Positions 18,825-27,061 are shown, numbered from the stretch's first letter. The stretch is 64,000 nucleotides of DNA from Saprospira grandis (GCF_027594745.1 NZ_CP110854.1:2708501-2772500), one strand, 5' to 3'. Numbers and translations are program-made. The notes: generated by a model from the letters alone, not told the origin.

Positions 18825-20555
18825 TTAGGTATTCATTTCGGCAATAGCAGCTTCAATAGCTGGCATGTAGTTTAAGGCCAAGGCCTTTTTGTTCAATTTC
18901 TCTAGCTGATCCGCCGAAGGCTGCTCTACCGGATAGTAGTACTTGGCCGCCGAATCTACTTCTAGCACGGGGTAGTGCAAGAGCAATTCTCCCTCAAAAA
19001 AGGAGATGCGCATACTGCTCGAACTGCCGCCCTTGACCGGCTGAAGAGTTAACAAAATAGCATGCTCCGACTCTACTTCTACACGGTAATAGGCTTCTAA
19101 GGGAACTTCGGCCCCATTTTCAAAGAAAAGTAATCCCTCTGGAGTGATCAATAGCATTTCCTTAGACATTTTGTCCAGTACTTGCTTGCTCAAAAAGGCA
19201 GGCAGCTCTAGAAGCTCTTTTTCTGAGGCCGCTATGATTTTTGACATATTTGGCGTCCAAAGCTGACCAAAAGCTTGTTGCAAAATTGGCGACTCTGCAT
19301 TACGCGCAAATTCTGCCTCATATTTTGCCCGGATTTTATCGGCACTGTTGGCCCGCACTTTCTGTAGTTGCTCCGGATATTTTTCTTCTAAATAGACGGT
19401 TGCCTTGGCAAAGCCCTGTTGGTCGGCCCTGATGAGCATCTTAACGGCATTGTTCCGATCCCCGTTTTTAGTATAGACTACCCCCAAATGATAGTAGAGC
19501 TCAGCCAGACCCATGCTGCCCGTTTCCTTAATCGCAGCAGTCAAATCCGCCGCAGCTCGATCATATTGCTTGGCCTTGGCAAACAGTAAACCTCTAGCTT
19601 TAAGTAAGCGACTAGCCGCACCATCCAGTTTTAAGGCCTGACTATAGTCCTGCAAAGCTCCCTTGAGGTCTTTCAATTGCTCTTTGGCCTCCGCCCGCAT
19701 CTCAAAGTATAAAGGCTGCTCTTCTCCCGCAATCAAAGCATCATAATCCGCTACCGCTTTGGCCCATTCCTCGGCCTGTACCAAACGATAGGCCCGCTTT
19801 TTTAAGACGGTGGTTTTCTCTTTTTCACTCAGCTCCAAAGCCATGGCTTTGTCATAAAGCGCAATGGCCGCCTTTGCATCTGGCTCAATGGCCGCCAAAT
19901 TCAAGATGTAAATTATTTCTTCTGGCAAATGCTGATGCAAAAGCGCTAAACTCGCCTTGTACTCCCCTTTGTAGGCCGAATCTGTTTGATACAACCTTAA
20001 GCGAAGCTTCTCTATATTGAGCTGGAATTTTTCTTTCGGAAAGTACTGCTCCAAAAAGGCCAAAGCCTCCGCTGTAGACCTAGACCGCTGATAAATATCT
20101 ACTACCGATACCGCAATCTGCTCTTGCTCATTCTTGGCCAATTGATCCGCCTGCATCGCTTTTTGATAATGGAGCAAGGCTTTGTCATAAAATAGTTGAT
20201 CCAATAGAATATCTCCCAAATAAGAATTCGCCTTGGCATGGGCCGGATCAATTTCCAAAATAGCCTCCAAATGATTTCTAGCGCTAAGCTTACTGCCAAA
20301 AAGAATTTCATGCTCGGCCAAAAGAAGCAATACGGCTAGGTTGTCTGGCTCTTTTTCCTGGGCCTTAAACAAAAAATACTCATATTTTCCGTTTTTCTGA
20401 GCCGCCTTGGCCGCCTTGGCCAAAAGCAATAAGAAGTCAATGTCTAGCTCCTGCTCATACTCAAAAATTAAGGGCGCCCCCTGCTTGACTAAAGCCTCAA
20501 ATTCTTGCTGCTCAAATAGTTGCTCTAAAGCAGCCCTTTTTTCTATAAAACTCAT
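18825..20555 (-). CDS. TPR-repeat protein, first gene of the three-gene operon
   Basis: A 576-residue soluble protein made mostly of tetratricopeptide repeats, a protein-binding scaffold. TPR-like helical pairs run from about residue 10 to 400 (for example AKANSYLGDILLDQLFYDKA; YYHLGVVYTKNGDRNNAVKM). The last 170 residues form a separate region with beta character (MLLITPEGLLFFENGAEVPL; SMRISFFEGELLLHYPVLEV) that I do not recognise. It could be a PH-like or chaperone-type domain. It lacks a signal peptide. As the leading gene of an operon with two orphan proteins, it may act as their chaperone or assembly scaffold, by analogy with TPR chaperones of secretion systems; this is untested. Confidence 0.8.
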   Translation of the reverse strand: MSFIEKRAALEQLFEQQEFEALVKQGAPLIFEYEQELDIDFLLLLAKAAKAAQKNGKYEYFLFKAQEKEPDNLAVLLLLAEHEILFGSKLSARNHLEAILEIDPAHAKANSYLGDILLDQLFYDKALLHYQKAMQADQLAKNEQEQIAVSVVDIYQRSRSTAEALAFLEQYFPKEKFQLNIEKLRLRLYQTDSAYKGEYKASLALLHQHLPEEIIYILNLAAIEPDAKAAIALYDKAMALELSEKEKTTVLKKRAYRLVQAEEWAKAVADYDALIAGEEQPLYFEMRAEAKEQLKDLKGALQDYSQALKLDGAASRLLKARGLLFAKAKQYDRAAADLTAAIKETGSMGLAELYYHLGVVYTKNGDRNNAVKMLIRADQQGFAKATVYLEEKYPEQLQKVRANSADKIRAKYEAEFARNAESPILQQAFGQLWTPNMSKIIAASEKELLELPAFLSKQVLDKMSKEMLLITPEGLLFFENGAEVPLEAYYRVEVESEHAILLTLQPVKGGSSSSMRISFFEGELLLHYPVLEVDSAAKYYYPVEQPSADQLEKLNKKALALNYMPAIEAAIAEMNT

Positions 20556-20706
20556 AGAGTGGTTGTTTCTGGGTTAAAAATGGAGGAATGTTGCTATAGT
20601 TCGCGGCCCTTTGTGACAAGCCTTTTAATAGCTTCACCTATAGGCCTTTATAAGATAGTGTTTTTTATGGAGCTCCTGCATTTTTGTTCAACTAGTTTGC
20701 CGTTTT

Positions 20707-20834
20707 GGGGCTGCCCCTCCCTGCGGTCGGGTCGGGCTATGTCGCAGCTCGCTGTTCGCTCGGCCCTGCGGCAGCAAAGCTGCCTGGGTCTGGCCCTGCG
20801 GGCCACTGCTTTCTATCCCTCAGCCGCACAGCCA
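20707..20834 (-). repeat. Structured intergenic repeat, copy D (type 2)
   Basis: This copy has the type 2 end GGGGCTGCCCC with GGTCGGGTCGGGC. In element orientation the central arm is GGCAGC-ttt-GCTGCC and the first arm GGCCC-gca-GGGCC. The GGGGC end faces the start of the minus TPR gene. Confidence 0.9.
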
Positions 20835-20979
20835 ATTTTTTAGCCGAGCTTTTTTCTTCGGCGGCTTTGCTGCTCTCCCCTAATATGCCGACAAAAGAAG
20901 GCCCTGAATGCTCCCGAAAATTAGGCTACTGACCCAAAAAACTAGACTAGCCCTCCCAATGGCTAGGGATACTCCTCCT

Positions 20980-21180
20980 GATGGGTAGAAGAACCCCTTT
21001 CGAGGGGTAGAGGAACCCCTTTCGAGGGGTAGAGGAACCCCTTTCGAGGGGTAGAGGAACCCCTTTCGAGGGGTAGAGGAACCCCTTTCGAGGGGTAGAG
21101 GAACCCCTTTCGAGGGGTAGAGGAACCCCTTTTGAGGGGTAGAGGAACCCCTTTTGAGGGGTAGAGGAACCCCTCCCGAT
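20980..21180. repeat. 22-nt tandem array of TTCG-loop hairpins
   Basis: Nine occurrences of GAACCCCT start at 20991 and recur every 22 nt to 21167. Each unit carries ACCCCT-TTCG-AGGGGT, a perfect 6-bp stem with a TTCG loop; units 7 and 8 change the loop to TTTG. Units abut without spacers, so this is not a CRISPR array. Because 22 is not a multiple of 3 the array is open in some frames only every third unit, and I see no coding evidence. Confidence 0.92.
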
Positions 21181-21268
21181 GACTATTCATAATTTTGTGT
21201 GTCCAAATAAAACTTGGGCCTTTAGCTTGTCCAGATTCAGCTAGTAGTCGCCTAGGGGCTTGTCCCTA
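21181..21268 (+). repeat. 88-nt flank shared by both tandem arrays, copy 1
   Basis: It starts GACTATTCATAATTTTGTGT, has GGGCCTTTAGCTTGT at offset 35, and ends TAGGGG-CTTG-TCCCTA, a small hairpin. It matches 55983-56069 with a handful of substitutions and one indel. Confidence 0.88.
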
Positions 21269-21342
21269 AATCTCCTATAGATTTTATGGGGGCAATACAA
21301 AGATCGAATTAAAGCCCTTGCTTACTTTTATTAGAATTCCTT

Positions 21343-21377
21343 ATGGGCCGATGGTTTTAACCATCGGCCCATTTTTA
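21343..21377. terminator. Perfect palindrome followed by T run
   Basis: ATGGGCCGATGGTT pairs with AACCATCGGCCCAT and is followed by TTTTT. It looks like a terminator, but no gene ends nearby, so it may end a non-coding transcript of the island. Confidence 0.55.
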
Positions 21378-21403
21378 TTGCAGTTAGTATGGCCGCTTTT
21401 GTT

Positions 21404-21425
21404 GCTGTAGGTTTCAACCTACAGC
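21404..21425. repeat. Small palindrome GCTGTAGGTT/AACCTACAGC
   Basis: This is a perfect inverted repeat with a 2-nt loop. The same arm sequence recurs at 55237-55256, and partly at 55420-55437, in the second island. Confidence 0.7.
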
Positions 21426-21588
21426 TAGGATAAAATATCAATCAGGGCCTAGGGGTTAGGCGCAGAAAAAACGTTAAACAGGCCCAAAAAAGGAGGGCCA
21501 AAACCATAGTTTTGACCCTCCTCTCTAAATCAGGAAAGCAATTAAGCTTTAAAGTAATGGGTTTTCTCTCTGCCTTAAACGGTTTTAC

Positions 21589-21797
21589 AGGCCCGAAGGG
21601 CCGCAGGCTGAGGGATGGATAAGGGGGGCCGAAGGCCAGACCGAAGCCCGAAGGGCTGAAGGGCCGAGCAGACCTGCGAGCCCTGACACAGCCCGACCCG
21701 ACCGATAATTCATGAGGGTTTTAACCCTCATTTTGTATAAGCTCGCAAAGCGATGCCGCTTTGCGCTGGGTTTCAACCCGGCGGAAGGGGCAGCCCC
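21589..21797 (+). repeat. Structured intergenic repeat, copy E (type 2) with internal insertion
   Basis: It has the type 2 blocks (GGCTGAGGGATGG, GGCCAGACC, AGCCC-gaa-GGGCT, AGGGCCGAGCAGACC, CCCTGACACAGCCCGACCCG) and ends GGCAGCCCC. The last arm is split by about 75 nt containing ATGAGGGTT-tt-AACCCTCAT (21712-21731). The end lies 8 nt from the stop of the DUF2233 gene. Confidence 0.88.
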
Positions 21798-21804
21798 AAA
21801 AAAA

Positions 21805-22536
21805 CTAATTGGCAGGAAGATATAAAACAGGGCCCAAAGGCCGCCGATAATCAGCTAAACGACCGATCCCCTGCATATACATCTGTGAAATTACCCCATC
21901 AAAATAGAGGGCAGAATGGCACTCCAACTCTTGAAACAACTGCGCAAAACGATAGAAGTTAATGGGGGCCAAAGACTGGATCAGATGCAAACGGCCCAAG
22001 CTATCGATGCCCAAGCCATTTCGGATAAATTTGTTCTTAGACGAAGGGCGAAAAGCAGGATGGATCTCTCCCTGATAGAGCAATAAGGGGCCCGATTGAC
22101 TGGCCCAAAAGGCCTCGGGCTGCATTTGGGCATAGTCGGGACTAGGGGCAATGCCTGCCCGCCCCAAACGGTCTAGCCAAAATACCCCATTGGGCTGTAA
22201 AAAGAAGTTGCCCCGCCCTTCGCCTAAAACCAAAGGACGGCGCTCTTCGCCCGCTAGGACCAATAGGCCCACCGCCTCATAATTGGGATGAAACATGCCC
22301 GCATTCAGGGCCAAAATGGGGGGCTCCTCCTTAAAAAGTTGGGCCAAAGAACGCCCCTCTGCCGACAGCAGTTTTAGGCGCCCCAATTGCTTGGCCGACA
22401 AACGAGCATAGGCAAAGGACTGGCTGTAACCCTCAAATTCTCGCCGCTCCATCAAAAGGCCCTCATCACTTTCTGTAGAAAGTGGAGCCTGCGCTTGGCA
22501 GGCCCAACAAATCAATAAGAAAAATAAATATCGCAT
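21805..22536 (-). CDS. Phosphodiester glycosidase-like (DUF2233/NAGPA) secreted protein
   Basis: A 243-residue exported protein of the DUF2233 family. The family contains phosphodiester alpha-N-acetylglucosaminidase-type hydrolases and peptidoglycan- or exopolysaccharide-linked proteins. A short signal peptide (MRYLFFLLICWACQAQA) precedes the domain; the Cys in it could serve as a lipid anchor. Typical family motifs are LALNAGMFHPNYEAVGLLV (about residues 75-94), FLQPNGVFWLD (about 111-121), QSGPLLLYQGEIHP, and RNGLGIDSLGRLHLI near the C-terminus. The stop-to-start gap from the TonB receptor gene is 4 nt, so it is the second gene of a two-gene operon. It may process the receptor's ligand, by inference from context. 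Confidence 0.8.
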   Translation of the reverse strand: MRYLFFLLICWACQAQAPLSTESDEGLLMERREFEGYSQSFAYARLSAKQLGRLKLLSAEGRSLAQLFKEEPPILALNAGMFHPNYEAVGLLVLAGEERRPLVLGEGRGNFFLQPNGVFWLDRLGRAGIAPSPDYAQMQPEAFWASQSGPLLLYQGEIHPAFRPSSKNKFIRNGLGIDSLGRLHLIQSLAPINFYRFAQLFQELECHSALYFDGVISQMYMQGIGRLADYRRPLGPVLYLPAN

Positions 22537-22540
22537 CTAA

Positions 22541-25036
22541 TTAGTACTGAATAATGACCCCAATAGAAGGCACCGTTACCGAGCTCGTATTGTCTATGCT
22601 TCTGAGCAAATAAGCAGCATCGGGCTGTCCCTCATTGATAATCGTTACGGGCTGATCGCCATCATCGCCCTGCTCCAAAATTAGGCGGGGCTGACTAGCC
22701 GCCTGAGAGGGGAAATTCTGCAAATCAAAGTAGAGCTGTAGGCTCCATTTGGGAAAATACCATTTATAATCTACCCGAAAATCAACTCCATAAAATAAAT
22801 TGGTCCGCTCGCTATTGAGTTGGCTGTAATCTCTAAGTCCCTCATTAAAGCTGTTCCAGTTTTGGACCAAAGCAGAAAGGCTGTCATTATAAGGCGTATA
22901 AGGTAAGCCCGTCTGCATACGGATATTTAAACCCAATTGCAATTCCTGATTAACCAGCGCCTTAGTAATGGCCGATTTTCCCTTGGCTTCTCGCTTTTCA
23001 TTGCGGGCCTTGCGAATCTTTTGGTTCATCATCGGAATCGTTTTGCCCAAGGCCGCATTCACAATATGACGGCTATCCCAAGAAGAAACCACATAATCTC
23101 CCGCCTGATTTTTAAACTCAGAGCGGCCCAAAGTATAGGCCAAAATGCCATAAAAGCCTTTGTAGAGGCGCTGTTGAAACAAGAACTCTAGTCCATAACT
23201 ACGGCCCTCTCCACGATCATCTAGAGGGGCAGCGCCCACCACGCCAAAATCAGCCCCAAAGTTGGCCAAGGCAATCTGCTCATTGAGCAAAAAGGGATAA
23301 TTGTTATACTTCTTATAATAGGCCTCTACCGAAATCTTGCTGGCCGTTTCACTCAAATAACTAAAACCCGCCACCAACTGCTGATTGCGGATAAACTTCA
23401 GGCGATCCTGATTGGCCAAACTCCCATCATTGCTTCTAAAACCAAGAGCCGTATAGGCCGGCAGCTGATAGAAAATCCCCGCATTGGCATTAAAGCTAAT
23501 CTGAGGCGTAATGGCATAAGAAAGGGCCAAACGAGGCGAAAACTGCTCTAGGGGATTGGCCATCAGCTCCGAATAACTATTGCCATCCAAGCGCATCCCT
23601 ACAGAAAGATTTAGGCGGTCCTGCAAAAACTGCTTGCTAATTTGACCAAAAGCCGCATACTTATGAAAAAACAGCTCCGTCTGATAACTCACTAGCTGAG
23701 GCGAGCCGCCCACCAAGGCTTGCAAATTGCTGCGGTTAAAGTAACGAACGTATTGATAGCCCAAACCATAACTCAGCTTGTAGTCGCCCTTCAAGCGAAG
23801 ACTATGCTCTAAACGCAATTTATTCTCACTCTCCTGAGAGTTGTAATCAAAGGTTCTGGGCAGACTCTCGTCATTTTCCTCATGCTTGAAAATATCATTG
23901 TTGAGCATATTTCTACTCAAAACAAAGGTATAATAGCCATTCTTCTGAAACTTCTTATAGACCGCGCCAATGGCATAGTTCCATTGGTTGTTCACCGGAA
24001 TATTATCCAGTTGATAGCGCTGCTCTGGGGTTTCATTAGCATCCAAATTGAGCTTGAAACGGTCAATGGCCCCCAAACCCGTTACATAAAATAGGTCCTT
24101 ATTGGGCAGCTTGTATTGCCACTTAAACTGAAAATCATTGTAGGTGGGCAAAAAAGAAAGCCCAATGGCATCAAATAAAAATTGGAGATAAGACTGACGA
24201 GCCGAAAGCAATAGGCTGTGGTTCTTGTTTTTGTCTAAAGGCCCCTCTAAGGCCAAGGAAACATCCGTGGCGCCCACACTAGCCGTTAGCCCCAAACGGT
24301 CGTCTCGGGCATTCTTTTGCCGAAAATTAAAGACCGAGCTCAAACTATTGCCCCGATTGGCCGGAAAAGCCCCACTAAAAAAGTCTACCTCCGAAATCAA
24401 ATCCACATTGAGCAAACCCTGTGGCCCACCCGAAGCCCCCTGAGTAGCATAATGGTTAATGTTCGGTACCTCAATATCATCCAAAAAGAAGCGGTTCTCA
24501 TTAGGCGCTCCCCCCCGAATAATTAGATCGTTGCGAAAAGAATTGGTGGTGGTCACCCCAGGCAAAATCCGAATGACCTTAGAAATATCTCGGTTTCCCC
24601 CCGGATTCCGCTGAATCTCCGCCGTTCCAATGGTCTGCAAAGAGGTCGGACTCTCCGCTTTTTGCTTAAAGGGAGAGGCCTTAATCACCACTTCTTCTAC
24701 GGCTTCGCTTTCTTCTTCTAAAAAAAAGTCGATATTAGCAGGCCGAGAGTTGGTCACTTGAATTTCTGATTTGGTCTGGCTCTCATAACCCAAATAACTT
24801 ACAGTAAGCGTATAAAAGCCAGGCTCCAAATTGGCAATTTCATACTCCCCCTCCAAATTACTGATACCGCCAAGGCCCAAACTAGGGATACCCACACTAG
24901 CCCCCATAATAGGTTGGCTGTTTTTGGCATCTAAAATTCGTCCTTTAATCAAGCCGTTTTGTCCCCAAATAGGCAGCGACAAAAGAATGGAAACCATCCA
25001 AATACTCCCTAAACTAAAGTTTTTTAGTGCGTTCAT
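22541..25036 (-). CDS. TonB-dependent receptor with carboxypeptidase-regulatory-like domain
   Basis: An 831-residue outer-membrane receptor that takes up a ligand with energy from TonB. A signal peptide ends around IWGQ (residue 26). A CarboxypepD_reg-like domain follows (GLIKGRILDAKNSQPIMGAS, about 28-110). The plug domain includes the conserved ISKVIRILPGV and LIIRGGAPNENRFFLDDIEV (about 150-190), and a 22-strand-type barrel runs to the aromatic C-terminus (VPSIGVIIQY). It is not of SusC type, because no SusD partner is present. It is cotranscribed with the DUF2233 gene. The ligand is unknown. The divergent MarR gene starts 115 nt away and might regulate it. Confidence 0.92.
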   Translation of the reverse strand: MNALKNFSLGSIWMVSILLSLPIWGQNGLIKGRILDAKNSQPIMGASVGIPSLGLGGISNLEGEYEIANLEPGFYTLTVSYLGYESQTKSEIQVTNSRPANIDFFLEEESEAVEEVVIKASPFKQKAESPTSLQTIGTAEIQRNPGGNRDISKVIRILPGVTTTNSFRNDLIIRGGAPNENRFFLDDIEVPNINHYATQGASGGPQGLLNVDLISEVDFFSGAFPANRGNSLSSVFNFRQKNARDDRLGLTASVGATDVSLALEGPLDKNKNHSLLLSARQSYLQFLFDAIGLSFLPTYNDFQFKWQYKLPNKDLFYVTGLGAIDRFKLNLDANETPEQRYQLDNIPVNNQWNYAIGAVYKKFQKNGYYTFVLSRNMLNNDIFKHEENDESLPRTFDYNSQESENKLRLEHSLRLKGDYKLSYGLGYQYVRYFNRSNLQALVGGSPQLVSYQTELFFHKYAAFGQISKQFLQDRLNLSVGMRLDGNSYSELMANPLEQFSPRLALSYAITPQISFNANAGIFYQLPAYTALGFRSNDGSLANQDRLKFIRNQQLVAGFSYLSETASKISVEAYYKKYNNYPFLLNEQIALANFGADFGVVGAAPLDDRGEGRSYGLEFLFQQRLYKGFYGILAYTLGRSEFKNQAGDYVVSSWDSRHIVNAALGKTIPMMNQKIRKARNEKREAKGKSAITKALVNQELQLGLNIRMQTGLPYTPYNDSLSALVQNWNSFNEGLRDYSQLNSERTNLFYGVDFRVDYKWYFPKWSLQLYFDLQNFPSQAASQPRLILEQGDDGDQPVTIINEGQPDAAYLLRSIDNTSSVTVPSIGVIIQY

Positions 25037-25151
25037 GCTCTTTCTATACAGTTTTAGCGTTTAATATGCAGCGGAAACACAACACTTTTTGATTTGTTTA
25101 ATTTTGTTGAAGATTTACCGCTGAATCATTCAACAAATATGCTTTTATAGT

Positions 25152-25802
25152 ATGATGAAATACGATCAGTTGATTCGTTTGTTGCCTTATTTGGCCGCAT
25201 TCGAAGAGGAGGGACCTAAGGCCGATTGGACCGCCAAGGATTTTGCCTACTGGATTCTAGAACAGGATATTGAGGTGGATAATGTAACCGATTTAGAGCC
25301 AGCTATGCCTCTGCAAGGCGACCTAGCCGCCCAAATTACTCAGTTAGTTACCCTTAATTATAAATATCTTCGCTTTTACCTCAAGAAAAAGTTTAAAGAT
25401 GAGCCCATCTCTACCATAGATGAGTTTGGCTTTTTGGCCAGCCTATTGGTCGATGGAACCATGTAAAAAAAACAACTCATCGATAAAAATACGATGGAGT
25501 TTAGCTCGGGCATGGAAATTATCCGCCGCCTGAAAAGAGGCCAGTTCATTAGCAGCCGCCCCGACCCCAGCGATGGCCGGGCAAAGTTGGTCTCCTTAAC
25601 ACAAAAGGGGGAGGCCCTCATTATGCAGCTTTTACCACAAATGGGACAGCTCGGCCAATTGGCAATTGCCCCCCTCAGCCCCAAGGAACAACAGCAGCTG
25701 CATTACCTGCTCCAAAAACTAAATGTCTATCATAATCCCATCTTTTACCAAGCTCATCAAGATGATATGCAAGCTATTTTAGCCGAAAAATTAGGGGAGT
25801 AG
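25152..25802 (+). pseudogene. MarR-family regulator interrupted by an in-frame TAA
   Basis: Two pieces of one MarR-type winged-helix regulator lie in the same frame. Residues 1-104 (MMKYDQLIRLLPYL ... GFLASLLVDGTM) end at TAA (25464-25466). The frame continues open as KKQLIDKNTMEFSSGMEIIRR and then through FISSRPDPSDGRAKLVSLTQKG to a stop at 25802. Read through, the gene would encode about 216 residues, and the junction falls in the recognition-helix region between helices of the winged-helix domain. A single substitution (for example TCA, TTA or CAA to TAA) explains it; no frameshift is needed. An eight-A run follows the T of the stop. The second piece could start at ATG 25494 but would lack half the DNA-binding domain. 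A sequencing error is possible. It is divergent from the TonB receptor. Confidence 0.8.
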
Positions 25803-25810
25803 TCTTTTTT

Positions 25811-25946
25811 GGGGCTGCCCCTCCCTGCGGTCGGGTCGGGCTGTCTCGCAGCTCGCTGTTCGCTCGGCCCTGCGCCAGCAAGCTGGCTGGGTCTGCGGCT
25901 TCGCCGCACTGCTGCCCATCCCTCAGCCAAGGCGCTGCGCGCCTTT
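25811..25946 (-). repeat. Structured intergenic repeat, copy F (type 2)
   Basis: The GGGGCTGCCCC end lies 9 nt after the MarR stop. In element orientation the central arm is GCCAGC-tt-GCTGGC and the first arm GCGGC-gaa-GCCGC. Confidence 0.9.
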
Positions 25947-26036
25947 CTAGACGCAAAAAAATAAAATTTCTTTAGGCTGAAAATGAGGGAGTTGCCGTTT
26001 TTACTTCAAAAAAGTTAGGTTTTTTTTATAGAAAAG

Positions 26037-26068
26037 TTTGGACAAACCAAATAGCTGCCCTATATTTG
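26037..26068 (+). promoter_or_regulatory. Promoter of tRNA-Ser
   Basis: TTTG (26037-26040) and TATATTTG (26061-26068) are separated by 20 nt, an exact match to the Bacteroidota housekeeping consensus TTTG-N19/20-TAnnTTTG. The same sequence and spacing precede tRNA-Ala. Confidence 0.85.
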
Positions 26069-26105
26069 CAATCGCAAGGACGGAACGATATCGTTCTTCT
26101 ACGCA

Positions 26106-26195
26106 GGAGGTTTGGCAGAGTGGTCGAATGCGTCGGTCTTGAAAACCGAAGACCCTTCACGGGGTCCGGGGGTTCGAATCCCTCAACCTCCGCCA
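26106..26195 (+). tRNA. tRNA-Ser (anticodon TGA)
   Basis: Acceptor GGAGGTT pairs with AACCTCC, and the discriminator G and CCA are encoded. The anticodon stem CGGTC/GACCG region encloses loop cTTGAaaa with anticodon TGA. A long class II variable arm (GACCCTTCACGGGGTC) and the T arm GGGGGTTCGAATCCCT are present. The 90-nt length is normal for serine. Confidence 0.95.
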
Positions 26196-26196
26196 C

Positions 26197-26232
26197 AAAA
26201 GCCTGATGGTTAACCATCAGGCTTTATTTTTT
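26197..26232 (+). terminator. Terminator after tRNA-Ser
   Basis: AAAGCCTGATGGTT and AACCATCAGGCTTT form a perfect palindrome, followed by a T-rich run. Confidence 0.9.
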
Positions 26233-26336
26233 TGGGTCAAAATTTCTTTCTTTCTCAAAAGAATATTATTTTTGCCCGCTGCCAAAAGGCAAGTACACAA
26301 TTTTATTAATTATTCATTTTCACTCATCCAGGTAAG

Positions 26337-26642
26337 ATGTACGCAATCGTAGAAATTAAAGGACAACAGTTTAAGGTGAGCGAGGGTCAAGAGATCTTTG
26401 TTCATCGTCTGGATGCTAAAGAGGGCGATCAAGTTACTTTTGATAAAGTACTCCTCCTAGCAAAAGACGACACTTACCAAGTTGGTCAGCCTACCGTAGA
26501 GGCTAAAGTTAACAGCACAGTATTAGAGCACCTAAAAGGTGACAAGGTAATCGTTTTCAAAAAGAAACGTCGTAAGGGCTATCGCAAGAAAAACGGTCAC
26601 CGTCAATCTTTCACAAAAATCAAGATTGACAGCATTGCATAG
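26337..26642 (+). CDS. rplU: 50S ribosomal protein L21
   Basis: A 101-residue L21 of normal bacterial length. It shows the family start (MYAIVEIKGQQFKVSEGQ), the central DQVTFDKVLLL segment, and the C-terminal signature KKKRRKGYRKKNGHRQ that contacts 23S rRNA. It is paired with rpmA 58 nt downstream, the usual order. A TATTTTTG box at 26267-26274 may be its -7 element; the expected TTTG at -33 is only partly matched (TTTC). Confidence 0.98.
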   Translation: MYAIVEIKGQQFKVSEGQEIFVHRLDAKEGDQVTFDKVLLLAKDDTYQVGQPTVEAKVNSTVLEHLKGDKVIVFKKKRRKGYRKKNGHRQSFTKIKIDSIA

Positions 26643-26700
26643 GCTTATAGCTATGCGAAGTTCATTATTTGTTAAATTAGTACGCTAAACATATAAAGTC

Positions 26701-26973
26701 ATGGCACACAAGAAAGGTGTAGGTAGTACGGACAACGGACGGGATAGTAACAGTAAACGACTCGGTGTAAAGAAATACGGCGGTCAACTCGTTCGCTCTG
26801 GAAACATTATCGTTCGTCAGCGTGGTACAAAATTCCACCCCGGCGAAAATATGGGTAAAGGTAGAGACTTTACTCTTTTTGCACTCTGCGATGGTATCGT
26901 AGAATTCAAGAAAGGCTATAAAAATCGCACTTTCGTGAATATCATTCCTGCAGAAGTAGAAGTGGTTTCTTAG
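26701..26973 (+). CDS. rpmA: 50S ribosomal protein L27
   Basis: A 90-residue L27. It begins MAHKKGVGSTDNGRDSNSKR, the N-terminal tail that reaches the peptidyl-transferase centre. No Firmicutes-type cleavable extension is present. The conserved GNIIVRQRGTKFHPG segment is at about residues 34-48. It is cotranscribed with rplU and followed by a terminator. Confidence 0.98.
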   Translation: MAHKKGVGSTDNGRDSNSKRLGVKKYGGQLVRSGNIIVRQRGTKFHPGENMGKGRDFTLFALCDGIVEFKKGYKNRTFVNIIPAEVEVVS

Positions 26974-26994
26974 GAAATTTCACATCAATGATAT

Positions 26995-27038
26995 AAAAAA
27001 GCTTTCTTTGACCCTTGGGTTGGAGAAAGCTTTTTTTA
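26995..27038 (+). terminator. Terminator after rplU-rpmA
   Basis: AAAAAAGCTTTCT pairs with AGAAAGCTTTTTT across a 16-nt loop, which itself contains ACCC/GGGT, followed by T residues. Confidence 0.85.
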
Positions 27039-27061
27039 TTTTGAGGGGCAAAGCCCCTTTT

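Larger units (their letters stand above)
20556..21804. other. Non-coding island 1 (1.25 kb)
   Basis: No gene is supported. From left to right it holds about 150 nt of upstream region for the minus operon, repeat D, a 22-nt hairpin array, an 88-nt flank shared with island 2, the palindromes at 21343-21372 and 21404-21425, a hairpin at about 21490-21521 (GGAGGG..AAAAC / GTTTT..CCCTCC), and repeat E with an internal insertion. The organisation parallels 55088-56535. Confidence 0.75.

Noticed and set aside
20980..21180. CRISPR array
   Set aside because: Units abut with no unique spacers, and no cas genes are in the window. The same applies to the 42-nt array.
20963..21190. A 75-codon minus frame through the 22-nt array
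   Set aside because: Three 22-nt units make a 66-nt period that happens to lack stops. The hairpin structure explains the conservation better, and no start context or homologue is seen.
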